Shown here: in pieces, positions 1-6,627 of the stretch | How the letters are laid out: each line of letters opens with the position of its first letter | Position numbering within the stretch: the stretch's first letter is position 1 | Assembly (NCBI GenBank): GCA_902496335.1 | Contig: CABVAO010000051.1 | Coordinates: forward strand, 1-9,333 | Direction: 5' to 3' | Length of the DNA: 9,333 bases | DNA from: an uncultured Collinsella sp. | GTDB lineage: Bacteria > Actinomycetota > Coriobacteriia > Coriobacteriales > Coriobacteriaceae | The notes under the pieces: model-generated | What the model saw: only the letters and a program-made list of their open reading frames with translations | Database searches by the model: none | Told to the model about the DNA's origin: nothing | Program-made: the position numbers and the translations under genes

Positions 1-9
1 TTAAAATTG

Positions 10-42
10 GTTAGCCATGGCAAACGGTTAGCCATGGTGAAC
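10..42 (+). promoter_or_regulatory. Tandem dyad operator, probably for a DtxR/MntR-type metal regulator, upstream of feoB
   Basis: Two 16-bp near-palindromes lie head to tail with a 17-bp period. Copy 1 at 10-25 is GTTAGCCATGGCAAAC (7 of 8 base pairs symmetric) and copy 2 at 27-42 is GTTAGCCATGGTGAAC (6 of 8). The repeated core GGTTAGCC matches one half of the known actinobacterial IdeR/DtxR box, although the spacing between half-sites differs from that box. Position just before a ferrous iron transporter gene suggests repression by an iron- or manganese-loaded DtxR-family protein; that assignment is inference. A weak -10 (CATAAA, 42-47) overlaps the end of copy 2, which would suit repression by occlusion. 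The sites also argue against translation starting at the upstream TTG (7) or ATG (34), because both fall at or inside the dyads. Confidence 0.55.
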
Positions 43-84
43 ATAAATACAACGCCCTGCGGGCGCCGGGGGAGGAACACGGAC

Positions 85-2445
85 GTGAAGCTCGATACAC
101 TCGAGATTGGAAAGGACGCCGTCGTCGCATCGGTGGCATCGGACGATCAGGCACTCCGACAGCATATTTTGGACATGGGTCTAACGCCGGGCACCGAAGT
201 CACCATGATGAAGTACGCCCCCATGGGCGACCCGCTCGAGATCCGCCTGCGTGGCTACGAGCTGACACTGCGCAAGGACGATGCCGCTCGCATCGAGCTT
301 GTGGGTATTCACGACACCGATACGGGTCCGCGCGCTAACGCCGCAATTGGCACGACGGAGCATCCGGCCCTGGGCGAGGGAACGTATTCGCCCCGTGCGG
401 CAAAGACGGCCGTGCCCGAGGGCGCGCCGCTGCACTTTGCCCTCGCCGGCAACCAAAACTGCGGCAAGACCACGTTATTCAACCAGCTGACGGGCTCCAA
501 CCAGCACGTCGGTAACTTTCCCGGCGTGACGGTCGACCGCAAAGATGGCACCATCCGTAACCATCCCGAGGCGAGCGTTACCGACCTGCCTGGCATTTAC
601 TCCCTGTCGCCGTACACAGGCGAAGAGGTCGTGAGCCGTCAATTCATCCTTGACGAAAACCCCGACGCCATCATCGACATCATCGACGCCACCAATATCG
701 AACGCAACCTGTACCTGACGCTACAGCTTATGGAGCTCGACCGCCCCATGGTCATCGCGCTCAACATGATGGACGAGGTGACCGCCAACGGCGGCGCCGT
801 GGACGTCAACCTGCTCGAGAGCCTGTTGGGCGTGCCTGTTGTCCCCATTAGCGCTGCCCGCAACGAGGGTATCGGCGAGTTGGTGGACCACGCCCTGCAC
901 GTGGCGCGGTTCCGCGAGCGCCCTGGTCGCCTGGACTTCTGTGCGCCCGACGGCCCGGACGGCGGTGCGCTGCATCGCTGCATCCACGGTATTGCTAACC
1001 TGATCGAGGACCATGCCGTGACGGCGCACATCCCGGTGCGCTTTGCGGCGACCAAGCTGGTCGAGGGCGATGAGCTGGTAACCGAGGCGCTTCACCTGGA
1101 TCGCAACGAGCTCGACGCTATCGAGCACATCATCACCCAGATGGAGGGCGAGGCCGGCACTGACCGCCTGTCTGCGCTGGCGGACATGCGCTTTAGCTTT
1201 ATCGGCGATGTGTGCGGGCGCTGCGTCGTCAAGCCGCACGAAAGTCGCGAACACGTGCGCTCTGTCAAAATCGACCGCATTCTGACGGGTCGCTATACGG
1301 CCATTCCGGCGTTTCTGTTGATCATGGGCCTCGTCTTTTGGCTGACGTTTGGCGTGATCGGCGCGGCGTTGCAGGGACTCATGGAGGACGGTATCGCTGC
1401 CATCATCGCCTCGGCCGATGCGGGCCTCAAGGCGTTCGGTACCAACGACGTGGTGCGCTCGCTGGCTGTCGACGGCGTGCTTACGGGCGTGGGCAGTGTG
1501 CTGACCTTCCTGCCGATTATCGTCGTGCTCTTTTTGTTCCTCTCCATTCTGGAAGACTCCGGATACATGGCGCGCGTGGCCTTTGTCATGGATAAGGTGT
1601 TGCGTCGCTTTGGTCTGTCGGGCCGCAGTTTCGTGCCCATGCTCGTCGGCTTTGGCTGCACCGTGCCAGCTATCATGTCGACCCGTACGCTCCCATCCGA
1701 GCACGACCGCAAGATGACGGTCATGCTCACGCCGTTTATGAGCTGCTCAGCCAAGCTGCCGGTTTACGGCTTGCTGTGCGGGGCGTTTTTCCCGCAGGCG
1801 ACGGTTCCCGCCATGGTCTCGCTCTATCTGATCGGTATCGTGGTCGGCTGCGTCGCGGCTTTGGTGCTCAACCGCACGGCATTTAAGGGCGACCCGGTGC
1901 CGTTTATCATGGAGCTCCCCAATTACCGCCTGCCGAGCGTCAAGACGACGGTGATGCTGGCATGGGATAAGGCCAAGGACTTCATCACCAAGGCCTTTAC
2001 CATTATCTTTGCCGCTACGGTGGTCATCTGGTTCCTTCAGACGTTCGACATCCGCTTTAACGTGGTCGCCGACCAGTCGCAAAGCCTGCTTGCCGGTCTG
2101 GGTAGCATCATCGCGCCGGTGTTGGCCCCGCTCGGCTTTGGCGACTGGCGCGCCTCGACGGCGCTCGTCACGGGGCTCATTGCCAAGGAGAGCGTCATCT
2201 CGACGCTCACGGTGCTTTTGGGCGCAACGTCGCCCGCGGCGCTGTCGACCATGTTTTCGCCGTTTACCGCCTACGTGTTCTTGGTCTTTACGTTGCTGTA
2301 CCCGCCTTGTGTGGCGGCAATCGGCGCCGTCAAGAGCGAGTTGGGCGCGCGCTATGCCGTGGCCGTATTCGCGTTTCAGGTCGCCGTTGCCTGGATCGTG
2401 GCGTTTGTCGTGCATTCGGCGGGCATATTGCTGGGGTTGGCTTAG
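85..2445 (+). CDS. feoB: Fused FeoA-FeoB ferrous iron transporter
   Basis: This inner-membrane transporter takes up Fe(II), with a cytoplasmic GTPase domain controlling a membrane permease. I chose the GTG at 85 (786 aa) because GGGGGAGG at 68-75 sits 9 nt upstream and the protein then begins like a FeoA domain; in-frame starts at 7 and 34 lack this and overlap the operator. Residues 1-75 are a FeoA (SH3-like) domain with a typical LDMGLTPGTEV stretch near 29-39. A linker of about 40 residues follows, then the G domain: P-loop GNQNCGKTT 122-130, G2 region GNFPGVTVD from 143, G3 DLPGIYSL 167-174, G4 NMMD 227-230 and G5 SAA at 256. The C-terminal half is a multi-pass membrane domain with both Gate motifs: GCTVPAIMSTR (Cys525) and SCSAKLPVY (Cys554), plus YPPC (Cys742). 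Domain order and motifs are complete, so it should be functional. There is no FeoC or separate FeoA downstream; the gene appears monocistronic, ended by the hairpin at 2487-2520. Confidence 0.96.
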   Translation: MKLDTLEIGKDAVVASVASDDQALRQHILDMGLTPGTEVTMMKYAPMGDPLEIRLRGYELTLRKDDAARIELVGIHDTDTGPRANAAIGTTEHPALGEGTYSPRAAKTAVPEGAPLHFALAGNQNCGKTTLFNQLTGSNQHVGNFPGVTVDRKDGTIRNHPEASVTDLPGIYSLSPYTGEEVVSRQFILDENPDAIIDIIDATNIERNLYLTLQLMELDRPMVIALNMMDEVTANGGAVDVNLLESLLGVPVVPISAARNEGIGELVDHALHVARFRERPGRLDFCAPDGPDGGALHRCIHGIANLIEDHAVTAHIPVRFAATKLVEGDELVTEALHLDRNELDAIEHIITQMEGEAGTDRLSALADMRFSFIGDVCGRCVVKPHESREHVRSVKIDRILTGRYTAIPAFLLIMGLVFWLTFGVIGAALQGLMEDGIAAIIASADAGLKAFGTNDVVRSLAVDGVLTGVGSVLTFLPIIVVLFLFLSILEDSGYMARVAFVMDKVLRRFGLSGRSFVPMLVGFGCTVPAIMSTRTLPSEHDRKMTVMLTPFMSCSAKLPVYGLLCGAFFPQATVPAMVSLYLIGIVVGCVAALVLNRTAFKGDPVPFIMELPNYRLPSVKTTVMLAWDKAKDFITKAFTIIFAATVVIWFLQTFDIRFNVVADQSQSLLAGLGSIIAPVLAPLGFGDWRASTALVTGLIAKESVISTLTVLLGATSPAALSTMFSPFTAYVFLVFTLLYPPCVAAIGAVKSELGARYAVAVFAFQVAVAWIVAFVVHSAGILLGLA

Positions 2446-2486
2446 TTATGAATTGACGGCGCAACCTCTGTGTATCGAATTGTTTT

Positions 2487-2520
2487 CGGCCCCGCATCTG
2501 TACTGACGGATGCGGGGCCG
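2487..2520 (+). terminator. Hairpin terminator after feoB
   Basis: A perfect 12-bp GC-rich stem (CGGCCCCGCATC at 2487-2498 with its complement at 2509-2520) encloses a 10-nt loop. It lies 41 nt past the feoB stop codon. The tract after it, TTGCTATATAAT, is a poor U-tract, so termination may be leaky or factor-assisted. The loop contains the -35 element of the promoter for the next gene. Confidence 0.7.
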
Positions 2521-2532
2521 TTGCTATATAAT
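2503..2532 (+). promoter_or_regulatory. Promoter of the sotB-like gene
   Basis: A perfect -10 TATAAT at 2527-2532 is preceded, after an 18-nt spacer, by CTGACG at 2503-2508 (4 of 6 matches to the -35 consensus). Transcription would start near 2539, about 27 nt before the ATG at 2566. The -35 element lies in the loop of the feoB terminator hairpin and the spacer covers its 3' arm. Confidence 0.65.
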
Positions 2533-2565
2533 CGCCTCCGTTCAAAACGATTGGAGACGTTATAT

Positions 2566-3773
2566 ATGACTCAGACAAGGCAAGACGGCATCACGCTCAA
2601 GCAGTGGCTCCCACTCGTCGGGCTCACCTGCTGTGCGTTCGTGTTCAACACGTCGGAGTTTATGCCCATCGGCCTTTTGACTGATATCGCCGCGTCGTTC
2701 TCGCTCACCGAGGCCCAGGCGGGCATCATGATCTCGGTCTATGCCTGGGGCGTCATGCTGCTGTCGCTGCCGCTCATGGTGTTCGCCTCGCGCTTTGAGT
2801 TCAAGCGGATGCTGCTGGGCGTGCTGGCCGTGTTCTCGCTCGGTCAGTTCCTGTCCGCTGTGGCGCCGACCTATCCCATCCTGGTCTGCGCGCGTCTGGT
2901 GGTCGCTTGCGCACATGCCGTGTTCTGGTCAGTCGCCTCGATTATGGCCTCGCGCCTGGTCGACACTCGCCACGGCGCGCTCGCCATCAGCATGATCGCT
3001 ACGGGCTCGTCCATCGCGCAGATCTTTGGCCTGCCTCTCGGTCGCGCCATTGGCGCGCCATTGGCTTGGCCGTGGGCTGGCGCATGACGTTTGCCGTGGT
3101 CGGGGGCCTCTCAGCCATCGCGGTCGTCTACCAGGCAGCGGTGTTCCCGGCCATGCCGGCGGGTGAGCGCTTTACTGTCAAACAGCTGCCCGAGCTGCTC
3201 AAGAACCCGCTCCTCATCGCGCTCTACGCAGTCACGGTCTTCATGGCGACCGGCTATTACGCAAGCTACAGCTATATCGAGCCCTTCCTGGCGCAGGTCG
3301 CGCACGTCGATGCGGGCGCCATTACCATGACGCTGACGGCGTTTGGCTGTTCCGGCTTGGTGGGCAGCTGGCTGTTCAGCCGCCTGTTCGACGGGCACCG
3401 TTTTCCGTTCCTTGCTATCACGCTCTCCGGCGTGCCGGTGGCCCTGCTGCTCATGGGGCCGGCCGCATCGTCGCTCGTGACAGTGCTTGCCGTCTGCGCA
3501 CTGTGGGGTTGCTGCGCCACGGCCTTTAACGTGGCGTTTCAGGCCGAGCTCATCAAGCACACGCCGGCAGATTCGTCGGCCGTCGCCATGTCGATCTTCT
3601 CGGGCCTGTTCAACCTCGGTATCGGCACGGGTACCGCGATCGGCGGAGCCGTGGTTTCGGGTCCCGGTATCGCCTGGATCGGCTGCGCGGGTGGCGCAAT
3701 CGCCGCCGTGGGCGTCATCCTCGCTATCACAGTGATGTTCCCGGCCATACGCCGCGCAAAGCCTGTCGCCTAA
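2566..3773 (+). pseudogene. sotB: SotB-like MFS sugar efflux transporter, frameshifted by an 11-bp duplication
   Basis: This is a major facilitator superfamily drug:H+ antiporter-1 protein closest, from memory, to E. coli SotB (YdeA), which exports arabinose and related sugars. The N-terminal part has the SotB-like FNTSEFMPIGLLTDIA, followed by AGIMISVYAWGVMLLSLP and the motif GLPLGRAIG. The start ATG 2566 has GGAG at 2553-2556. The frame breaks at an 11-bp tandem duplication (3043-3064): translation from 2566 gives 173 aa, the last 10 aberrant, and stops at TGA 3085-3087. Removing one repeat unit restores ...GRAIGLAVGWRMTF..., which is what the family shows there, and gives one 398-aa protein of normal MFS length with about 12 membrane segments. 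The downstream part is intact to the stop at 3773 (membrane segments, no other lesion). The stop TGA overlaps an in-frame ATG (3084-3086), so a 229-aa C-terminal half could be made by reinitiation. No long divergence is visible, so the break looks recent. It may be a true pseudogene, a phase-variable gene or, less likely, an assembly error. Confidence 0.85.
3043..3064 (+). repeat. Perfect 11-bp tandem duplication that breaks the sotB-like frame
   Basis: CGCGCCATTGG occurs at 3043-3053 and again, without a gap, at 3054-3064; the next base (C) extends the match by one. The unit length is not a multiple of three, so it shifts the frame by +2. Deleting one copy rejoins the two halves of the transporter exactly. 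Confidence 0.95.
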
Positions 3774-3788
3774 TCACGTTCCCTCATC

Positions 3789-3855
3789 AGTTGCGGTGGA
3801 ATAGTTCCTGTTTAAGGCTTCTGAAGGCCCAGACAGGAACTATTCCACCGCAACT
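3789..3855. repeat. Long perfect inverted repeat (23-bp arms, 21-nt loop)
   Basis: The arm at 3789-3811 is an exact reverse complement of 3833-3855, and the loop (3812-3832) contains a further weak stem (GGCTTC/GAAGGCC with a bulge). Each arm has an internal small dyad (GGAATAGTTCC on the left). The palindrome lies between the sotB-like gene and the GH13 gene. It is followed on the plus strand by TATTTT, so it could act as the sotB terminator. However, a 23-bp perfect stem is much longer than a usual intrinsic terminator, and it may instead be a dispersed palindromic (REP- or MITE-like) element. Confidence 0.9.
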
Positions 3856-3926
3856 TATTTTGGGGGAGAGGATACAAGCTGGGCATACAATGGATGTCGT
3901 TGTGTTGAGCTTACCGGGAGGTTGCT

Positions 3927-5303
3927 ATGTGGGCATACGAGACGACGTTCTATCAGATCTATCCGCTGGGCTTCTGTGGAGCTCCGCACGAAAACGCCGC
4001 ACCCGTTGCCGAGGACGAGCTTGCCCAGGCCGTCAACGTTGCTCCTAACCCCGATGCTCCCATTATGAAAATCGCCAAGTGGGCCGACTACCTGCAGGAA
4101 CTCGGCGTTGGCGCTGTGCTGATCAACCCGCCGCTCGAGTCCGATAGCCACGGCTACGATACACGCAGCCTGCGTCATATCGACCGCCGCCTGGGTGGGG
4201 ATACCGACTTTGCCGCCGTATGCGACACGCTGCATGCCCATGGCATCCGCGTGGTGCTCGATGCCGTCTTCAACCACGTCGGCCGCGGTTTTTGGGCCTT
4301 CCGCGATGTGCAGGAGCGCAAGTGGGACTCACCGTACAAGGACTGGTTCCACATTAGCTTTGACGGCGACTCCTGCTACGGCGACGGCTTTTGGTACGAG
4401 GGCTGGGAGGGCCATTTCGAGCTTGTGAAGCTCAACCTGCAAAATCCCGCTGTGGTCGATTACCTGCTCGAGTCCGTGCGCCGCTGGGCCGAGGTCTTTG
4501 GCGTCGACGGCCTGCGCCTGGACGTTGCCTATATGCTCGACCGCGACTTTATGCGCCGCCTGCACGCCTTTACCCGTGAGCTCAAGCCCGACTTTGTGCT
4601 GATCGGCGAGACGCTCCACGGCGACTACAACCAAATCGTCAACGACGAGATGCTCGACTCCTGCACCAACTACGAGTGCTACAAGGGCCTGTACTCCAGC
4701 TTTAACTCGGTCAACATGTTCGAGATCGCCCATTCGCTGCACCGCCAGTTTGGCGGCGATCCGTGGTGCATCTACCGCGGCAAACATCTGCTGTCGTTTG
4801 TCGACAACCACGATGTGCCGCGCCTGGCAAGTATCCTCACCGACAAGTCGTGTCTGCGTCCCGCCTACGGCATGCTCTTTGGCATGCCGGGCATCCCGTG
4901 CGTCTACTATGGCAGCGAGTGGGGAATTGCCGGCGAAAAGGGTGGCCCCGATGGCGACTGGGCGCTGCGACCTGCGCTCAATGAGCCTGCGCCCAACGAG
5001 CTGACGGCGTTCATCACGCAGCTTGCGCACCTTCTCTCGGCCGACGACGCGGCTGCCCGTGCTCTCAACTACGGTGCCTATCGCAACGTGGTGATCCAGA
5101 ACAAGCAGCTGCTGTTCGAGCGCGCCTGTGACGGCGCGACGGTACTCGTGGCGGTGAATGCCGTGGGTGAGCCTTACACCTTTGGCGCCGGCGAGCTCAA
5201 CGGGTCCTTCGTCGACCTGCTTGCCGACGATGCGCCCACGGTCGAGCTGACGGGTACCCTTGAGCTTGCACCCTACGAGGTGCGCTATCTGTTGAGAGCC
5301 TAG
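3927..5303 (+). CDS. Intracellular GH13 alpha-amylase family glycosidase
   Basis: A 458-aa glycoside hydrolase family 13 enzyme, expected to cleave alpha-glucosidic bonds in maltodextrins or similar oligosaccharides. It starts directly with the barrel (FYQIYPLGF at about residues 8-16) and has neither a signal peptide nor an N-terminal carbohydrate-binding domain, so it should act in the cytoplasm. The four GH13 regions are present: DAVFNH 112-117, GLRLD 195-199 with the nucleophile Asp199, GET 227-229 with the acid/base Glu228, and FVDNHD 291-296 with the transition-state Asp296. A short beta-sandwich C domain follows from about residue 385. The start at 3927 has GGGAGG at 3916-3921, 5 nt away. 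A -10-like TACAAT lies at 3886-3891, but I see no good -35. The 3-bp gap to the DNA glycosylase gene suggests one operon. Exact specificity (cyclomaltodextrinase, neopullulanase, maltodextrin glucosidase or another) cannot be told from the motifs. Confidence 0.93.
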   Translation: MWAYETTFYQIYPLGFCGAPHENAAPVAEDELAQAVNVAPNPDAPIMKIAKWADYLQELGVGAVLINPPLESDSHGYDTRSLRHIDRRLGGDTDFAAVCDTLHAHGIRVVLDAVFNHVGRGFWAFRDVQERKWDSPYKDWFHISFDGDSCYGDGFWYEGWEGHFELVKLNLQNPAVVDYLLESVRRWAEVFGVDGLRLDVAYMLDRDFMRRLHAFTRELKPDFVLIGETLHGDYNQIVNDEMLDSCTNYECYKGLYSSFNSVNMFEIAHSLHRQFGGDPWCIYRGKHLLSFVDNHDVPRLASILTDKSCLRPAYGMLFGMPGIPCVYYGSEWGIAGEKGGPDGDWALRPALNEPAPNELTAFITQLAHLLSADDAAARALNYGAYRNVVIQNKQLLFERACDGATVLVAVNAVGEPYTFGAGELNGSFVDLLADDAPTVELTGTLELAPYEVRYLLRA

Positions 5304-5306
5304 CCC

Positions 5307-5870
5307 ATGGCCGTATCTGACGAGGGCTATCAACATATTGAGCATGGGTTTGAGCCCGTGTTTGACGAGCACTCGCGCGTTTTGGTGCTCGGGTCGTTTC
5401 CCTCGGTGCTTTCGCGCGCCAATGCCTTTTATTACGGCAACCCTCAGAATCGCTTTTGGCGCGTGATGGCCGCGTGCCTCGGTGTGCCTGTGCCGCCCAA
5501 CGAGGGCGATCCTTTGGCAAGCGGTGAGCCCGCGACGCTCGATGCCTCCATTGCCGCCAAGCGGGCCATGCTGCTGAACGGCGGCGTGGCCCTGTGGGAC
5601 GTGATCGAGAGCTGCGACATTAAGGGCTCGAGCGACGCGAGCATTCGCAACGTTGTGCCGGCACATATCGAGCGCATTACCGATGCCGCGCCGATCGAGG
5701 TCGTTGTCTGTAACGGCGGTACGGCAGGGCGACTCTACAAACGCTACTTGCAAGATCGGATGGGGCTGCCTGCCATTGTCCTGCCGTCGACGAGTCCGGC
5801 CAACGCGGCGTGGCGTTTGGAGCGGCTTGTCGAGCGTTGGAGTGAAGCCGTTGACTGGGCAGCTCATTAA
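5307..5870 (+). CDS. DNA-deoxyinosine glycosylase (uracil-DNA glycosylase family 6-like)
   Basis: A 187-aa base-excision repair enzyme of the UDG superfamily. It probably removes hypoxanthine (deaminated adenine) from DNA, as known for the family-6 HDG enzymes. The N-terminal core VLVLGSFPSVLSRANAFYYG (26-44, continuing NPQNRFW) matches the family-6 pattern, in which the Asn of the P-x-N-x-F-W segment (here Asn48) is the catalytic residue. LPSTSPANA at 159-167 is the typical C-terminal DNA-binding motif. VVCNGGTAGRLY near 133-144 fits the central strand and loop. Length is normal for the family. The ATG at 5307 follows the GH13 stop by 3 bp and has only a weak purine stretch upstream, which suggests translational coupling. 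Its 3' end is 1 bp from the end of the convergent gene on the other strand, with no terminator in between. Confidence 0.88.
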   Translation: MAVSDEGYQHIEHGFEPVFDEHSRVLVLGSFPSVLSRANAFYYGNPQNRFWRVMAACLGVPVPPNEGDPLASGEPATLDASIAAKRAMLLNGGVALWDVIESCDIKGSSDASIRNVVPAHIERITDAAPIEVVVCNGGTAGRLYKRYLQDRMGLPAIVLPSTSPANAAWRLERLVERWSEAVDWAAH

Positions 5871-5871
5871 T

Positions 5872-6534
5872 TTAGATTATTGATTGAGTGTGGGTGCCGA
5901 GGCGTTTCATGATGGCATGCCAGATCGGTGCGGGCAGCGCGGGCTTGACGCGCACCATGCCGTCGGCATCGACGCTACCGGCATTGCCACCGCCAAGCAG
6001 CTGCGCATGCTCAATGGAACAGCCCATGCGCACGGCGCCCACAAGCTTATCCATCGCTTCGGAAAACGGTCGGCGCAAGAGGCCCATGCGCGGGGAGTGG
6101 CGAAGCGCTGCGATGCCGCTGCCGGCGCAGATGGCAACGCCGCCACACCACAATTGGTCATGGCGCTCACATGCCTTGTGCAGGCGAACGGCGGTCCCAC
6201 GCGCCTGCTCAGCGCCCCGTTGTGCGGCTCGAATCACGGCATAGACACGCGCTCCCGTACTGCCAAAGCGCTCAAGCGCCTGCTCGATAGCTGTCAACGT
6301 CTCATCGTCAGCCACATCTTCAATGGCCAGCACGATGCCATCGGCAACGCTGCCGGCGTCATTTGCCTTCAAGTCGACTGGGCGGGGGAGCGCGGTGCCA
6401 GAAAGCTGAGCATAGGCGGCGATGGCATCCTGCAAGTCCCAGAGCAAAAACTCAAGATCGGCGCTATTGGGAATACTGATATACGCAACGGTGTGCAGTG
6501 TTTTTGGTACGTCGCCGCACGCGATTGTCTCCAT
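5872..6534 (-). CDS. Hypothetical protein, possible distant flavodoxin-like fold
   Basis: A 220-aa soluble protein I do not recognise with confidence. The ATG at 6534 has an excellent ribosome binding site (AAGGAGAT, GGAG 5 nt upstream), which supports this strand over the 239-aa plus-strand open frame across the same DNA. It begins with a beta-strand-like TVAYISIP (15-22), has a second strand DGIVLAIED (65-73) and a third RVYAVIRAAQRG (96-107). WCGGVAICAGSGI (129-141) comes next, then a Pro/Arg/Met loop and an amphipathic helix SEAMDKLVGAVRMG. This order of alternating strands and helices, with a Gly-rich turn after a Trp, resembles members of the NAD(P)H-dependent FMN reductase/flavodoxin superfamily. 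That reading is weak inference: no clear phosphate-binding loop is visible at the N terminus. There are no membrane segments or signal peptide. The gene is convergent with the DNA glycosylase and divergent from the aminotransferase. Confidence 0.82.
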   Translation of the reverse strand: METIACGDVPKTLHTVAYISIPNSADLEFLLWDLQDAIAAYAQLSGTALPRPVDLKANDAGSVADGIVLAIEDVADDETLTAIEQALERFGSTGARVYAVIRAAQRGAEQARGTAVRLHKACERHDQLWCGGVAICAGSGIAALRHSPRMGLLRRPFSEAMDKLVGAVRMGCSIEHAQLLGGGNAGSVDADGMVRVKPALPAPIWHAIMKRLGTHTQSII

Positions 6535-6627
6535 GCCATCTCCTTTCCGGCTCGTTTCCGTTTAGGTTACACCGTCCGGCGGCGCCCCGCCGCGCTATCC
6601 TAGTGCAACCCTTACGAAAGGAACGCC
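6535..6627. promoter_or_regulatory. Divergent intergenic region with a GC-rich hairpin
   Basis: This 93-bp gap must hold the promoters of both the minus-strand unknown gene and the aminotransferase. It contains a 6-bp GC-only dyad, CGGCGG at 6577-6582 with CCGCCG at 6587-6592 (4-nt loop). A weak plus-strand -10, TATCCT at 6596-6601, has no convincing -35. The two ribosome binding sites are AAGGAGAT (minus) and AAAGGAA at 6617-6623 (plus). No known operator is recognisable. Confidence 0.4.

Noticed and set aside
7..84. Upstream TTG (7) or ATG (34) as the feoB start
   Set aside because: The extra residues do not resemble FeoA, the codons overlap the operator dyads, and a GTG at 85 has an ideal GGGGGAGG site.
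721..1704. 327-aa minus-strand open frame inside feoB
   Set aside because: It is rich in His, Arg and Gln, as expected of an antisense shadow, and has no domain; the plus strand encodes an intact FeoB.
4329..5867. 512-aa open frame on the minus strand opposite the GH13 and DNA glycosylase genes
   Set aside because: It is antisense to two genes with complete catalytic motifs, has no recognisable domain or ribosome binding site, and is a typical open shadow frame in GC-rich DNA.
5865..5880. Bidirectional terminator between the convergent DNA glycosylase and unknown genes
   Set aside because: The stop codons are 1 bp apart and the surrounding AT-rich bases form no usable stem.
5884..6603. 239-aa plus-strand open frame opposite the unknown minus-strand gene
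   Set aside because: No ribosome binding site and low-complexity shadow composition; the minus-strand frame has a strong AAGGAGAT site and an alternating strand/helix pattern.
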